The notes under the pieces: generated by a model
What the model saw: the letters and a program-made list of their open reading frames with translations, nothing else
Database searches by the model: none
What the model was told of the DNA's origin: nothing
Assembly: GCA_035610835.1 (NCBI GenBank)
Contig: CM069446.1
Span: forward strand, 759,001 to 823,000
Source of the DNA: Ophiura sarsii
Taxonomy: Eukaryota > Echinodermata > Ophiuroidea > Amphilepidida > Ophiuridae
Direction of reading: 5' to 3'
Length of the DNA stretch: 64,000 bases
Program-made: the position numbers and the translations under genes
Shown here: positions 46,371 through 57,885 of the stretch, one piece after another
How positions within the stretch are numbered: position 1 is the first letter of the stretch
How the letters are laid out: each line of letters opens with the position of its first letter

Positions 46371-46403
46371 TTGAAGATTCATCATCATCATCATCATCAT
46401 CAT
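46371..46403. repeat. LINE 3' tail, (CAT)n on plus, with target duplication
   Basis: TTGAAGATT followed by about eight CAT triplets. It is the simple-repeat tail of the minus-strand LINE and one half of its 9-bp duplication. Confidence 0.88.
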
Positions 46404-47539
46404 CCTTCGGCTGCAGAGCAGGCGACTACAAGATTTCTCCATGCACGACGATCAGTAGCAAGTGCGGCAATCTGTTTTTCTTGAATTGCACCTTCTTTGT
46501 CCCCTAGTAATTGTCTTACATATGTAAGGTATGAAGTGCGCGGTCGACCTGGTCTCCTTTTGCCATGTGTTGGTAAGTATAGAGCATATCTTTTCGCAGG
46601 CTCTTCTTCTGGCAGCCGGAGGATGTGACAAGGAATCTCAACTGCCGTAGCCTTACCAAATGAATAAGTGGCTCAGTGCTGGTCATGGCGTAAACGCTGG
46701 TGTTTGGGATGTGGTCAATCCGCCTAATATTCAGCATAATTCTGTAGCAGGAGGTGGCAAAGGCATTGATTTTGTTTTCCATGTCTTGAGAGATCACCCA
46801 TGACTCGCAGCCATAGCACAGAATAGTGATGCAGGTGGTGTTAACTAACTTCACTTTAGATGATATGGGTATTTTGGGACTCTTCCACAGGCGTTCCAGC
46901 TTCCAAAAAGCACACCAAGCCAGTGACTTTCTTCTTTTAAGGTCGCTTGAACCAGATGCCATCATAGAGCCAAGGTATCTGAAATCTGACACATGGTTGA
47001 TGGGATCACCATAGACTTGAAGTGTTGGATGGGGTTGCAGTTAATAGTCATGTACTCTGTCTTAGGTGTGCTAATGATGAGGCCGAGGTCGGCTGCTGCC
47101 GCCGCTGTTCTGGCTAGCTGGGCCTGTGCCCGCGGAATTGAAGATTCCAACAAAGCAATGTCATCAGCGAAATCTAAGTCATTTAGCAACTTGGCCAAGT
47201 GACGACTGGAGCGACGAGGATGTGTTAAGACTCCTGAATCAATCTCTGATGTGGCCTTCTTCAGTAGGTAGTCGACCAGTATAACAAATAGAAAAGGAAC
47301 CAAAACATCTCCCTGCAAAACTCCTGTGGAGACATCAAATGGGTCTAAAATGTTTCCATCTACCATTACAGCGCTTCTAGAGTTGTTGTATAGCACACTT
47401 ATAGCATTTACTACAGCTTCTGGAATTCCATAATGTCGCAGTACTGAGAACATTACCTTTCTGTTGATGGAATCAAAGGCTTTCTTGAAATCGATAAATG
47501 TTACCGCAAGCGGGAGCTGATAGTCTTGGAAACCGTCCA
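46380..47539 (-). pseudogene. 5'-truncated LINE (non-LTR reverse transcriptase), frameshifted
   Basis: The minus-strand frame 46962-47540 carries reverse-transcriptase motifs: FIDFKKAFDS (palm block A), GVLQGDVLVPFLF (block B) and DFADDIALL (the YADD/FADD catalytic box), then GLIISTPKTEYM. The downstream part continues in another frame (46516-46992) with DFRYLGSMMASG, a FWKLERLWKS thumb-like region and LCYGCESW, so there is a frameshift near 46980. The 3' end reads through WRNLVVACSAAEG-type sequence into a (GAT)n tail. A 9-bp TTGAAGATT duplication flanks the copy (46371-46379, 47540-47548). It starts inside the RT domain, as expected for aborted target-primed insertion. RTE/CR1-like is my best placement. 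Dead copy. Confidence 0.9.
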
Positions 47540-47548
47540 TTGAAGATT

Positions 47549-48516
47549 TCGAGAAGTTATTCTTCTAAAGTAGTTTCCACCTACCAAACAAGTAAATAGT
47601 TATACTCGTAATGCGATAGTATCGAATCTAAGGCAGATTTTATTTTAAAGATATTTAAAAAAATATAGGCCACTGAATTCTTTTAAAGAGCCATTGTGTA
47701 GTTACAGGGAACGTCTTTAAAAGGTTTATCGCTTAAATTAGAAATTTACCTACATTTTGCTCAACCATTCGAGTGTCTTTTCCGCATCGTATTTGTACTT
47801 ATCGAGCCATCAAGTAATATTGATGACGTTCCAAGAGCAATCACAAGCCGCAATAGTGTGAAGCCCAGTTTCTTTGCATAAAACCGAAACTTAGATTAAA
47901 TGAAATGAATACTGACAACAAGGACTTATGTCTCAATAAAGTACTCGATGAATCGCATTGGCGGTAAAATAATAATTTGATACTGACTTGAAGTTAACTA
48001 GGTTACTAAGTTAAGCGCGTAGTGCTGCTTTTCTTTACTCCACACTCGATGTAAATGTCTTGTAGCGTTTCAGGATGAATTATATACAGTAGTGTATGTG
48101 ACGGTTTGTATATCGTCCATGTCATCTAAAATAAAGTTGATTGGCCCTCCTCAGGATACTGATCCATCTGGCAAGGTTGCACACAAAGCAAAATCTTAAG
48201 TCAAGTATAGCCACGTAAAATAAAGCCAAACATGCTGGGAAATGTGACACACATGTTGCATAGAAAATACAATATGTGTATTTGGATGGATGATTGTTTT
48301 GCAAATCCTTCGGCCAAAGTAATATAACATTAATGTTCTAAAATATACACATCACGTTTCATGCTAGCCAGGAGAACTTGACATTTTGTCTCTTCGGCGT
48401 CTTTTTATAGTGATTACCAACTATGGAGAGAGTGGTCCCCTCCTGCATGGTGACAGGATACGAAGCAATAAAAAGCAAATTGTAGTATCTTCACCCTAAT
48501 GGGTTTTGATAGACAG
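47549..48516. other. Non-coding, nothing firm recognised
   Basis: Diverged family-S-like pieces appear on the opposite strand (GGACTTATGTCTCAATAAAGTACTCG and TGACTTGAAGTTAACTAGGTT near 47920-48005 resemble reverse complements of the S unit). No gene seen. Confidence 0.4.
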
Positions 48517-48518
48517 TA

Positions 48519-48616
48519 CACAGAAAGAAAAAAGTGAGTCATCATCGTAAAAATGAGTCACTACACGGACAAAATTACTCATTTTTCGATGATGACTCAC
48601 TTTTTTTCTTTCTGTG
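48519..48616. mobile_element. 98-bp near-perfect palindromic MITE, TA flanks
   Basis: CACAGAAAGAAAAAAGTGAG... pairs with ...CTCACTTTTTTTCTTTCTGTG along almost the whole length, leaving a short unpaired centre (CACTACACGGACAAAATT). TA flanks at 48517-48518 and 48617-48618. It is likely a Tc1/mariner-type miniature. Confidence 0.8.
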
Positions 48617-48618
48617 TA

Positions 48619-49139
48619 CCTATAGATACTTTGTTGAAGAAACTTGTTGCATGTGTGTCTCTTCCAACTTACGTTGGGTGCTTATCATCATTATGCTGTA
48701 ATGTAGTGTTTTGTTTTGTTTAGTGACCCTGAACATACTCAAGGTTCTGCACAAGTACACTGACTATGATAGTCGACCAGAGAGCTATCTGGATATATGC
48801 ATTGTTTTCTTCCTGGTCGCAACGTCCAGATAAGTGTGCAAATTTTAAATGATACCTGAGGGCTATACGATGTAAACGTGAAAATAAAAGGGCGATATAT
48901 AATATATACCACAATAATGTTCTTGGGCTGTTGGACAGGCTAGTAACTTAATCAGTATGGAGATATTATATTCCGTTATTGGGCAAGTACGATAGTGTCA
49001 TCCGTGATTCAAATTGAAGTATTTAAAGAGCTCTTCAATACAATTGGCGCTCATATTTCATCCCCGCTTAAGGTAATATTGTTCATTTATAGTAATGATT
49101 GGCTAGTATTGGGCACTCTGTGAAAATGTCTACCTGTTA
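48619..49139. other. Non-coding, nothing recognised
   Basis: The stretch around 48940-49110 (GGGCAAGTACGATAGTGTCA, CAATTTTCATCCCCG-like) resembles the reverse complement of the family-S segment near 41270-41370. No gene. Confidence 0.4.
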
Positions 49140-49141
49140 TA

Positions 49142-49913
49142 TACACATGGAAAAAAGTATCGCACCACTTTTTTTTCTTTGAAAAGTGCAAATGTGGCCT
49201 CGAAATTTGCCACCATGGTGTGATATTAAGGATCATTTGTTTGCGTAAGCTGTCCAACAAAATGTTGTGCAATAAAAGTGCCACATTTGAGTTTGTGACG
49301 TAATCGATGTAATGTTTTTTCAAGGCCAAGGGGAAAATGCATGATTTTGTCCAGAAACATTCATGAAACAAGTTTGGGTATAACGCGATATTGAATAGAC
49401 TTTAAAAACTTAAAATAGTCATATTAGTCACCGTTGATTTTGTTTTTGTTTATTTGACCTAGGTCAACACCTTCGCAATATTGCTTTTGTCATTTAAACT
49501 TCTTTAAAATTTGACCTATTTTGACCTTAGACCCCATAACCGTTGGGCGTACGAAAAAGGGAGTTTTTTTGTTTAATTTGACCCCAGATGATCTTTGACC
49601 TTGGAATACTTAATTGTGTTACCAAAGATTACAACTTTAGAGATTAATCATCGGGCCTCTCAATATCGCGTTATACCCAAACTTTTTTCATGCATGTTTT
49701 TGGACAAAAAAATGCATTTTCCCCCCTGGCCTTGAAAAAACATTACATCGATTACGTCACAAACTAAAATGTGGCCCTTTTATTGCACAACATTTTGTTG
49801 GACAGCTTACGCAAACAAATGATCCTTAATATCACACCATGGTGGCAAAATTCGAGGCCACATTTGCACTTTTCAAAGAAAAAAAAGTGGTGCGATACTT
49901 TTTTCCATGTGTA
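49142..49913. mobile_element. Fold-back Tc1/mariner-like element (about 250-bp arms)
   Basis: TACACATGGAAAAAAGTATC at the left is matched through about 250 bp by the reverse complement ending GATACTTTTTTCCATGTGTA, with TA on both outer sides. The arms carry GTGGCCTCGAAATTTGCCAC and TAACGCGATATTGA. The centre (about 49395-49655) contains several TTTGACC/GGTCA-type repeats. No transposase. Confidence 0.88.
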
Positions 49914-50239
49914 TAGTTTGATTTGATCAGATACAAATTGGCGAGCTTCCTTAAAGCAATTTTAATTGTGGTCGCATATAACATAACAAGTGCATCCTGC
50001 ATGATCAGTCTTATCACTATAAGGGGCATCGGAAAGCCTTGAGTTCCTTACAATGTTGCGAATTTATATTACGGCAAGTATGGTTTCAAATCGAAATGAT
50101 ATGAGAATACATTTGAGTTTGACATTTTGAAGCATTTTATGACATTTCGGAATTGTCGTCTGCAGAAGACTGCCATGTGGAAAGTGTAAAACCGGTTTTG
50201 GGTGTAATGGTAAATTTACATTGGACGAATCCATATTAT
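49914..50239. other. Dispersed-repeat fragment and unassigned sequence
   Basis: TTTGATCAGATACAAATTGGCGAGCTTCCTTAAAGC (49920-49955) is a diverged copy of the 10541 and 44405 repeat. The rest is unassigned, except GTCGTCTGCAGAAGACTGCC (about 50153), which resembles 55302-55325. Confidence 0.45.
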
Positions 50240-50720
50240 TATTCTTTCAGCCTTTGCTATGCGTATGTATTGTCTCGTGATAAATTGGAAAAATCGATGC
50301 ACACGCGCTTATGTTGATGTGTGTGAATAATGGCATGACCCCGTATGGGGAGTACTATTTTTTTTATAAAATCAACGTTTTCGCAATTTTCTAACGCATG
50401 TATTGACCTAATTCATACACGACAATACAAATCAACATTTTGTGAATACCTTTAATCTCGCAAGCAGTTTTCGGGTGGGGGTATTTACTGCTCGAAGAAA
50501 GTTTGAATCATTACGTAAGCGTCTAATGCCCCGACTGTATCACACAGAAAGAACGTTTCTCAAGAGTTTAAGAAAACGTTCAATCTTATTTGGTTGATCG
50601 TCGTGTTCATGATCCACGTAACGTTCAAGTTTATGGAAAGTAAGGACATTTTAAGGCTTCGTGACATTATTTCAATAATCAATACCACTTTACTTCTCAA
50701 ATATCTTCCTTGAATCTACA
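50240..50720 (+). repeat. Duplicated family P fragment joined to a paralog of 63.2 kb
   Basis: ATGCACACGCGCTTATGTTG (about 50297) matches family P. TACTGCTCGAAGAAAGTTTG and GCGTCTAATG (50490-50530), then TTTGGTTGATCGTCGTGTT and TTAAGGCTTCGTGACATTATT, match 63190-63510. Confidence 0.65.
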
Positions 50721-50773
50721 CTGACTTCCTTTTTATAAGCCCAATGCCATGTAATTCAATTAATATACGTTAA

Positions 50774-51128
50774 AGGGACACTAAGAGACGTGGTGGAGGC
50801 AGCGCCCTCAATTACAAAAATTGATGATAAAAACTGGGATTTGTATATTTTTACAATTGTATTACATGTATGAGCTTACACCTATAAGGATTAAGAAAAA
50901 TCAGCCCTCTTTGTACAACATAACGTCGATTCATAAATGCTGGTAGAGCCGCAACCAGCATTTGACATGGTTAAGGGTGGTATTCCAACATATTTAAAAC
51001 ATTGTTTTAATCAAGTTTTGCTGGTTTTGTTTAGTAGAAACAACAATAATGGCAATTTTTAATGTTCATCTTGAATTCTGATGTAAATTAAATAAAACTA
51101 AAAAAAATCAACATGACATTGTGTCCCT
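50774..51128. mobile_element. piggyBac-like MITE, TTAA target site
   Basis: AGGGACAC at the left and GTGTCCCT at the right are perfect 8-bp inverted ends, each next to TTAA (50770-50773, 51129-51132). TTAA duplication is the hallmark of piggyBac elements, but the ends are short and the family is otherwise unverified. No coding capacity. Confidence 0.6.
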
Positions 51129-51132
51129 TTAA

Positions 51133-51744
51133 TGTTGTATATTTAATGATCATCATGACGGAGATGGAACCAACCGATAATACCTGCGACATTTTTGGAA
51201 TTTATTTATGTTCTGCATCGTGGATCATAGAGCAAGGACTTTTGTTTCGGGAGCCAATATTACCATAGACCGAATATGATTTGTTCATTAGACTCCGCGG
51301 GTTTGCTTATTTTCGAAATATTTCTGAATTTGTACCTGTGTCATGAATTATCAAGTTCTATTGCTTGAGAGTCCTAGGCTTACCTTAGCTGTACATGTTT
51401 GATACGGCACACAACAGTAGTTTGTTAAATTTTTAAATTTTATTAAGACGAGCAAAGTTCCAAAGTCCCACTCTAGGTACAACTAAAACATCTTTCTGAT
51501 GATAATTATCTAAATGAGTTGAGCTGTAGAGAAAAACAACTATAATGTATAACGTTTTTGAAATCAATTCAATTAAACATTTTTGCTATTAATGATTTCA
51601 TCTCACCGAAGCTACCAGCTCATACAACCGCAATATTCATTTGTATTCATCCCTTATTATTCAAATTGAAAGACGTCTGTCCTGAATTGGTATAACCTTT
51701 TGACATAATCTTGTTCGATGTTAAAGTATAATTAGTCTTACCGG
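51133..51744. other. Non-coding, nothing recognised
   Basis: AT-rich with no supported gene or repeat. Confidence 0.35.
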
Positions 51745-51752
51745 CATGAGAC

Positions 51753-52149
51753 CAGGCCCGTAACAAGGGGGGGGGGGGCGGACGCCCCCCCCCCCCCCCA
51801 AATCTGAAAAAAATCTTTTTTTTGTACCAATGTATTACCTTTGTTTTGTACCCATGTACCTTTTTTGGTACTAATGTACCTTTTTTGGTACTAATGTACC
51901 TTTTTTTGGTACCTATGTACCTTTTTTTGGAAAAAGCGCCCACCCACCCCAATTTTCGCGAAAACGCCCCATTTCCCATTGTGTAAAGCATTTTTTCGGG
52001 CCGTTTTGGAATAAAACATGTCCTAAACTCCCCCCCCCCCCCCTAAAAAAAATTGGGGGCAACCTTTTACGATTTTTTGGGTACCAATGTACCTATTCCA
52101 GAAAATACGCCCCCCCCCCCCCCCTAAAAAAATCCTGCTTACGGGCCTG
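51753..52149. mobile_element. hAT MITE with 8-bp target duplication
   Basis: CAGGCCCGTAA at the left and TTACGGGCCTG at the right are perfect 11-bp inverted ends. CATGAGAC (51745-51752 and 52150-52157) is a perfect 8-bp duplication, diagnostic of hAT. The interior has G and C runs and tandem GGTACTAATGTACCTTTTTT units (about 51850-51930). Confidence 0.93.
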
Positions 52150-52157
52150 CATGAGAC

Positions 52158-53816
52158 TGAGAGAATGAGAAGGTATTTTTTGTTTAAATATATTTGACTT
52201 AATAACGTAGACAGCCGAAATACTTAATATATATGTGGCAGATTGTTTAATAATTTTTTGGGACATACTAGCTCAATTCTATACACAGCCAAGCAATTAT
52301 GTGCATTACAACTTCTGTTAGATGTCTTTTTATGACGGAAACAAACATGCCAATGGCCAATGTAGCGTTGGTACGTAGTAATATAATATCATAAGTTGAG
52401 CACGCAGTATCCTCTACAAACGCCACTTGCACTGTTTTAATAATACCAGATGTTCAATTGTTGTAGAGAATATCCAGCAACAGTTTGGGTGCTTATAACT
52501 AGTAGGATACTTGCAATTAAACGAATGGGCTCGCTCGTAAGTGCTTTTTCAAATTGTTAAGTGCACTGGAAAATAGCTCTTATCCAAAGAAAATATTTTG
52601 GTAAAATTCTGTCTGTACATTAAACTCGTATAACAGCGGTTAGAGTTGAATGCCTCTGACATAAACTGAATGTTGTGTATGATATGTATGATGACAACAT
52701 CATGGAATAAATTCATCATAATCTCAAATGAGAAAAAAAGAGTGTTAAGAAAGTGTTCTCACCTAGATTTAACATAGCCTGGACTTTAGCTTTCAGTAAA
52801 TCGATCATTAATCTTCATACAAACATGTGGTGGTCAGAAGACTTTACCTCGCCTGCAAGTCTTATGGTAAAATGCGCGTGTAGTTCACAAAGACATTACC
52901 TACTTGCAAAGTGCGAACAATGTTAAGAATCTCAATATTTTGTGAAGTAAAACAAATATTTTAGCCTCGTACTCGAAAGTTCTTTTCCTTCGTAGCCCCT
53001 TGTTTCGGCACGACTGATTTAACCACAAGGTTGTTTAGCGTCCATAATTTAAAATAGGTTCGCATGAGTGTTTATACCATTGTAACAACTGGGAGGTTAT
53101 TACACGTGACTTACAAACATTGTTTTAACCAATATATCACTTGGGAACATAACACAATAATCAAAACAGAATTCCCCGAATGTCACCGATACAAACATGT
53201 ATGACATACGTTGTCCCCGTTTTCAATTTATCTAAGCATAAATGTGCAAATTATCATTCCATGTTCAACATGAGAGGTAGATGGAGTATAGTATCGATAA
53301 AGAAAACGACTCGGTAATAGTGTTTTTTATCAATTTATCGTGTTAATACTTCGCTAAATTGAATAAGAATAGACATTGCGTAAACATGGTAACGGAAATC
53401 AAGCCATCACAACCATTGCATATTAAATGAGAATTTTAAGTTTCATTTCCATAGGGCTTTGGGAAACCCTATGGAGACAAAAAATGGCTTGCTCGCTGTT
53501 TGATTAGGAGATTTTTTTTTCTTCATTTTTTCCCTTATTTTCAAATGCTGGATGGATAAGAATTTAATTTACGAATTATTGAAGATTTGTCAGATGCGAT
53601 GATAACACTTCTATTATTTATAATCGTAATTCCAGATGTAGAAATTACATATTATTTCATTGTTCATCTATCAGAATTAATGAAAACATTCACAAATGTA
53701 ATTCAACTCCTTGTTCTGCCTTTTTTGCATTATAAATTGGGAAAATGTCAAGACTTAGCAAACGTCACACTAAGTTATACATTATAATCACTTCAGCTTT
53801 AATTAACCAAGCCCTA
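52158..53816. other. Non-coding, nothing recognised
   Basis: About 1.7 kb of AT-rich sequence. Short frames show no family features. The GGGCTTTGGGAAACCCTATGG stretch near 53454 is a small hairpin (AGGGCTTT/AAACCCT). Confidence 0.35.
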
Positions 53817-53824
53817 AATCTATG

Positions 53825-54639
53825 CAGTGATGGAACTTCAGATTTTTTTCAACTAGCCAGTCGGGCAGGTAACTCACAGAATGTACCTGCCCGGCAAAAA
53901 TTCCACCAGCCCAAGGTTTTTTCATAATATTTTGCAGCAAACAATTATGATACAATTACATGTTTTTGTCTTTATTGTACGATGTTCCACTGTAACCCTA
54001 GCCCGGAACAGCTCCTCGTATTCATCATGTTCATCAATCCAATACTCTCCTATCAACCTGATCTCCTCTATCATCATGGCAGTCATCTGAGTGATGAAAT
54101 TACCAGTGGCGTGTCTGGGATTTTTTCCAGGGGGAGCAAAGAATATTTTTTCCTGGTGGACACCAGTTCGACCCTCTATTAAGATTCCAGCGAATGACGT
54201 TGCATCCTAAAGTTGATGCGCGCGAAGAGCGCGAAATTTTAACTCTTCCTCTTCTCCCTTTCCTTTCTCCCCATTTCCCTTTTCCTTCTCTCTTTTTCCC
54301 CCTCTCTTTCCTTTCTTTCCCTTTCCTTCCCCTTTTTCCTTTCCCTTCCCCTTTTCTCTTCCTCTCTTCCCTCTCTTCTTCCCATCTCTTCGATTTTTTT
54401 TAGCCCGGTAGTTTGGGCTGGCCTTCCCGGTCAAAGGCGTCTGGGGGGCACTCTGACCCCCTGACCCCGGGAGATACGCTACTGGAAATTACACCCTGAA
54501 CTTGCTGTTTCTTACACTTTGAGGTTACAAAATGTAAAAAATGTTACCCGCCAGTCGGACGGGTACCTTTGCATCTTCACCCGCCCGACACGAAAGTTAC
54601 CCGCTATGGGCGGGCGGGCGGGTCTTATTTCCATCGCTA
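53825..54639. mobile_element. Outer hAT MITE with 8-bp target duplication
   Basis: CAGTGATGGAA at the left and TTCCATCGCTA at the right are inverted ends with two mismatches. AATCTATG flanks both sides (53817-53824, 54640-54647). Internal short motifs CAGTCGGGCAGGTA and CCGCCAGTCGGACGGGTA lie symmetrically. A second hAT interrupts it. Confidence 0.85.
54104..54484. mobile_element. Inner hAT MITE nested in the outer hAT
   Basis: CAGTGGCGTGTCTGGG at the left and CGGGAGATACGCTACTG at the right are hAT-type inverted ends. GAAATTAC (54096-54103, 54485-54492) is a perfect 8-bp duplication. The interior is a CT-rich tract (54240-54395), so the frames across it are low complexity. Confidence 0.9.
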
Positions 54640-54654
54640 AATCTATGAACTTAT

Positions 54655-56330
54655 CCTAACATACATGATTTAAAGTGATGGTGCGTGTTACGAAAGAACG
54701 TTTAGACAATGATCAATTAATATCGATAGCCAACTCTAATTGTCAATTTTGATAATCTTACTAATCATTGGTTACTCAGATTGCCCTGGGTTAATAACCA
54801 TAAATGAGACCTGTCATCACGAAATGAGAGTTAAGTCGGAAAATTAAATTTTAAGGTTTCTCCAGATTCAGAATACTCAGGAAACAAGCTTTAAAATGAT
54901 ATGCAACACGTTATAATTGCTCAATGTTTTCCCTGTCAAAATTCAAATTGAAGTTGCAAAATGCCTTTGTTTTCTATTGATTTTTGGCATGTTCATTGGA
55001 CCATATCTCCTAATGCACACTGGCGACTTAACGCTCATTTTGTGGTGACAAGTCTCAAATGACAGTTGAACTCGTACTTGGTATTGGCAATTTGTATCCT
55101 CACGATCACGGGTTTCAACAACTTCGTTTTGCTTATAATAGTAGAATAATCTGCTTAACACTTACCACGCGGCTATTAGGGTTACTGAACAAATACTAGG
55201 AATGTTTGTACTTATTTTAATGCATTTCTCTTGGTGATTCCGAATATGGTCATGAAATTCTAGAATTTTGACATTTTTCAAACATTTTGTGAAATTTTGG
55301 AAGTCGTCTGCAGCCGCCTGCCGCGTGGAAAGTGCTAACAACCGTGGGGCAAATACACTGAGGCACATGAAGGTACATGATCTCTTTTAGCGGTTCTTAT
55401 TTCTTGGCCAAGTAGGGGTACGTGAAGGCGCGTGACCTCTTTTCAAGTATCGTCTAGGTTTTCATCGTCATAAATATAACCTTATAAGACAAACCAATGT
55501 TTGCTTGATTAGTTTACCGTCCTACCACGAGGTGTCTGGGTAAACACTAATATCGCCTCTCATTCATCCAAATAGTGTTTTGATAAACGTTAACCGTCTG
55601 ATGAAAGCTAGCATTGAGATTATGTCTGGGACAGATCCTTTGGCGTGGTTTACATATATTGAGGCCACCATTCATTTATAGAAACCAATGTTATGCAATG
55701 GCAAATACATTAGCTAATGAAACAAGTCTTATACACTGTACAAATTATGAAATTGTGCAATGATTTTACACTTGAAGATTGCAGAAGAATACTTCTTTTC
55801 GTTGATAATAACAAACATAGATGCATTAATGTGAGCTCTTCTTTAATGGACTGTTCTCAAATTTACAGGATAACAACACTATTAATTTGGCTTTAAGACA
55901 GCGCTAGGTTTCTAACGCTCGACGGATTATACAGATTATAAAGTTCACTAGAAACAGAATCCTATTTTGTGTATACCCTGTATCTTTGTTTTAAGCTTTT
56001 CAGGTTATCGCTGTCGTTTAAAAGGACATTAAATCAGGAAAAAGTGTTTATCATAATGTTTTCGGTAGTCAATGTACTTTTACCGTAACCTGCATGGCCT
56101 AATAGAACGATATCGGTCAACATTTCTTATAACACCACCAGAACACAATACATCATACCTGTCAATGACATTGACACTTCGAGCGCTTTATAAATGTAAT
56201 TATGTTATGTTTATGTTATAACTGTTTAGTACTTTTAAGTTAAGTGAGTAAATGATCAATTTCATAAAATGGCTCTGTTCAAGAAATTGTTTCTGCCTTT
56301 TATAACTATCCTACTAGGTAGGAAATTAAT
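54655..56330 (+). repeat. Segmental duplication, 54.7-kb copy of the 60.6-kb unit (family S, copy H)
   Basis: AACATACATGATTTAAAGTG, GGTGCGTGTTACGAAA, AACGTTTAGACAATGATCAATT, GATTGCCCTGGGTTAATAACCA, TAATCTGCTTAACA and ACCGTAACCTGCATGGCCTAATAGAACGATATCGG all recur from 60640 on. It carries an extra segment at about 54800-55060 and 55160-55335 that the 60-kb copy lacks. Confidence 0.8.
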
Positions 56331-57160
56331 TATAGGTCAAAAATACGTATGTGTTGTTTCGAGAAAAATTAGACAAACCAATGCACGCACGCTGATGTGG
56401 ATGTGTGAATAACGGCACGAGTACTATTGTAAGCATATCAACATTTGCGCAAGTGCAAATACGCATGTATTGACCTAAATAATACACGATACTATACAAA
56501 TTTTAATTCACAATTTAAGCATAATTTCGATATATGATTTTTTTTTAAAAACATGTTAACAAGGTTGCTAACACCCGCAATGAAAATCTGCGGACCCGCG
56601 ATTCCTGAACAACGAATCAGAACAAAAGCACGCGGAGTGCATTGAACGGCGCACAAACGGAGTGCATTAGACACTTTCAATGCACTCCGCGTATTTTAGT
56701 TTCTTGCTTTCGGATTGGTTCGACACTACTCAGAGTGTATGAATTATGATTAAATCACTTAACTGTTACCATATGCAATAATGTTTTTTTCTCGTAAATA
56801 GAGGGAAATTTGTAATGAAAAGTAACATAGCAGCAGGTCGCAGTTCTGACCTAAAAGTAAAGCTATGAAACGTGGCCTGATTACTTATGAAGGTGACCTT
56901 TGTAACTAAATTGGAGCCTTTCCTCTTGAAAGACCTTGTTGCTGCTTCATATGGAAATACAAATATTTGTATATCTTTAATCACAATCAGTTTTCTCTTA
57001 TCACGATTTTACAAGTTGAAATAATTGGATTAGATCCCTGTTTCGAGTGAGATTTTCTACCATTTCGCCAAATTGGATGATCTGGTTTCAATCAATTATT
57101 TTCGGATATTCCATTTACCACACCTTGATGCTTATATCAAATAGGGCTATGCGGGAAAAT
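56330..57160 (+). repeat. Duplicated family P, copy 2
   Basis: AATGCACGCACGCTGATGTG, AACATGTTAACAAGGTTGCTAACACCCGC, ACTCCGCGTATTTTAGTTTC and TTTCGGATTGGTTCGACACT align with 61970-62420; ACATAGCAGCAGGTCGCAGTTCTGACC aligns with 62507. Confidence 0.8.
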
Positions 57161-57850
57161 CAAATCAAAAGTAACATGTTATTACCGTGCCATGTCAACG
57201 AGAAATAGGCATGGTATAGGTCTATAAATGCGTATGTGTTGTTTCGAGATAAATTAGAAAAATCAATGCACACGCGCTTATATTGATGTGTGAATAATGG
57301 TACGACCCCTAGGGGAGTACTGTTTTGAGCATTCCAACTTTTGCGCAAGTGCATTGATTTGTTTGATTATTCGAGAAACAAAACGTACGCATGTATTGAC
57401 CTAATTCATCAACAATACAAATTAAAATTTGCAATTTTATGAATACTTTTAATTTCTTTAATAACGAATATAAAACATTTTGACACGTTTTAATATCATC
57501 CTCATTAAAAACTAACGAACCCGCGCTGCGTGAACAAAGAATCGAAACAAAAAACATGGTGCACGCATTTACGGCGCAAACGCGCGGAGTGCAATTAGAC
57601 ACTTTCAATTTACTCCGCGGTATTTTAGTCTCCTGCTTTGTGATTGATTCGTAACTGCTTATATTGCATGAATACTAGACATAAGTATACTGATGGCCAC
57701 ATGTTTTTAATTTGTTTGATAAATAATAATTCAATGAGTTTCTACTGTGTACAGAACGGATAAAATTCATTGTTTTGTGTATTTAATGGCTTTTGGTTTT
57801 ATGTCGATCAAGAATACGACTAAGCTAAGTTTAAAATAATACAAATCTTA
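57160..57850 (+). repeat. Duplicated family P, copy 3 (tandem to copy 2)
   Basis: ATTACCGTGCCATGTCAACGAGAAATAGGC and AAACGTACGCATGTATTGACC match 45664-45895, and the block continues to ACAGAACGGATAAAATTCATTG, which matches 46225. Minus-strand frames with Cys-rich stretches (57309-57608; compare 61956-62177) follow from DNA similarity and are not credible genes. Confidence 0.78.
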
Positions 57851-57885
57851 AATTTGTTTACTATGGCTCCCATAGGGTTGAGCAC

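Noticed and set aside
46993..47202. Plus-strand Ala-rich frame
   Set aside because: Shadow of the reverse-transcriptase frame on the opposite strand.
51647..51991. Minus-strand frame with repeated GTKKRYI-like units
   Set aside because: Arises from the GGTAC tandem units and G/C runs of the hAT MITE.
54194..54434. Overlapping Phe/Pro/Leu-rich and Lys/Glu/Gly-rich frames
   Set aside because: Generated by the CT-rich tract inside the inner hAT element.
57309..57608. Similar Cys-containing minus-strand frames at 57309-57608 and 61956-62177
   Set aside because: The shared residues follow from DNA-level duplication; the frames break at different points and begin and end differently.
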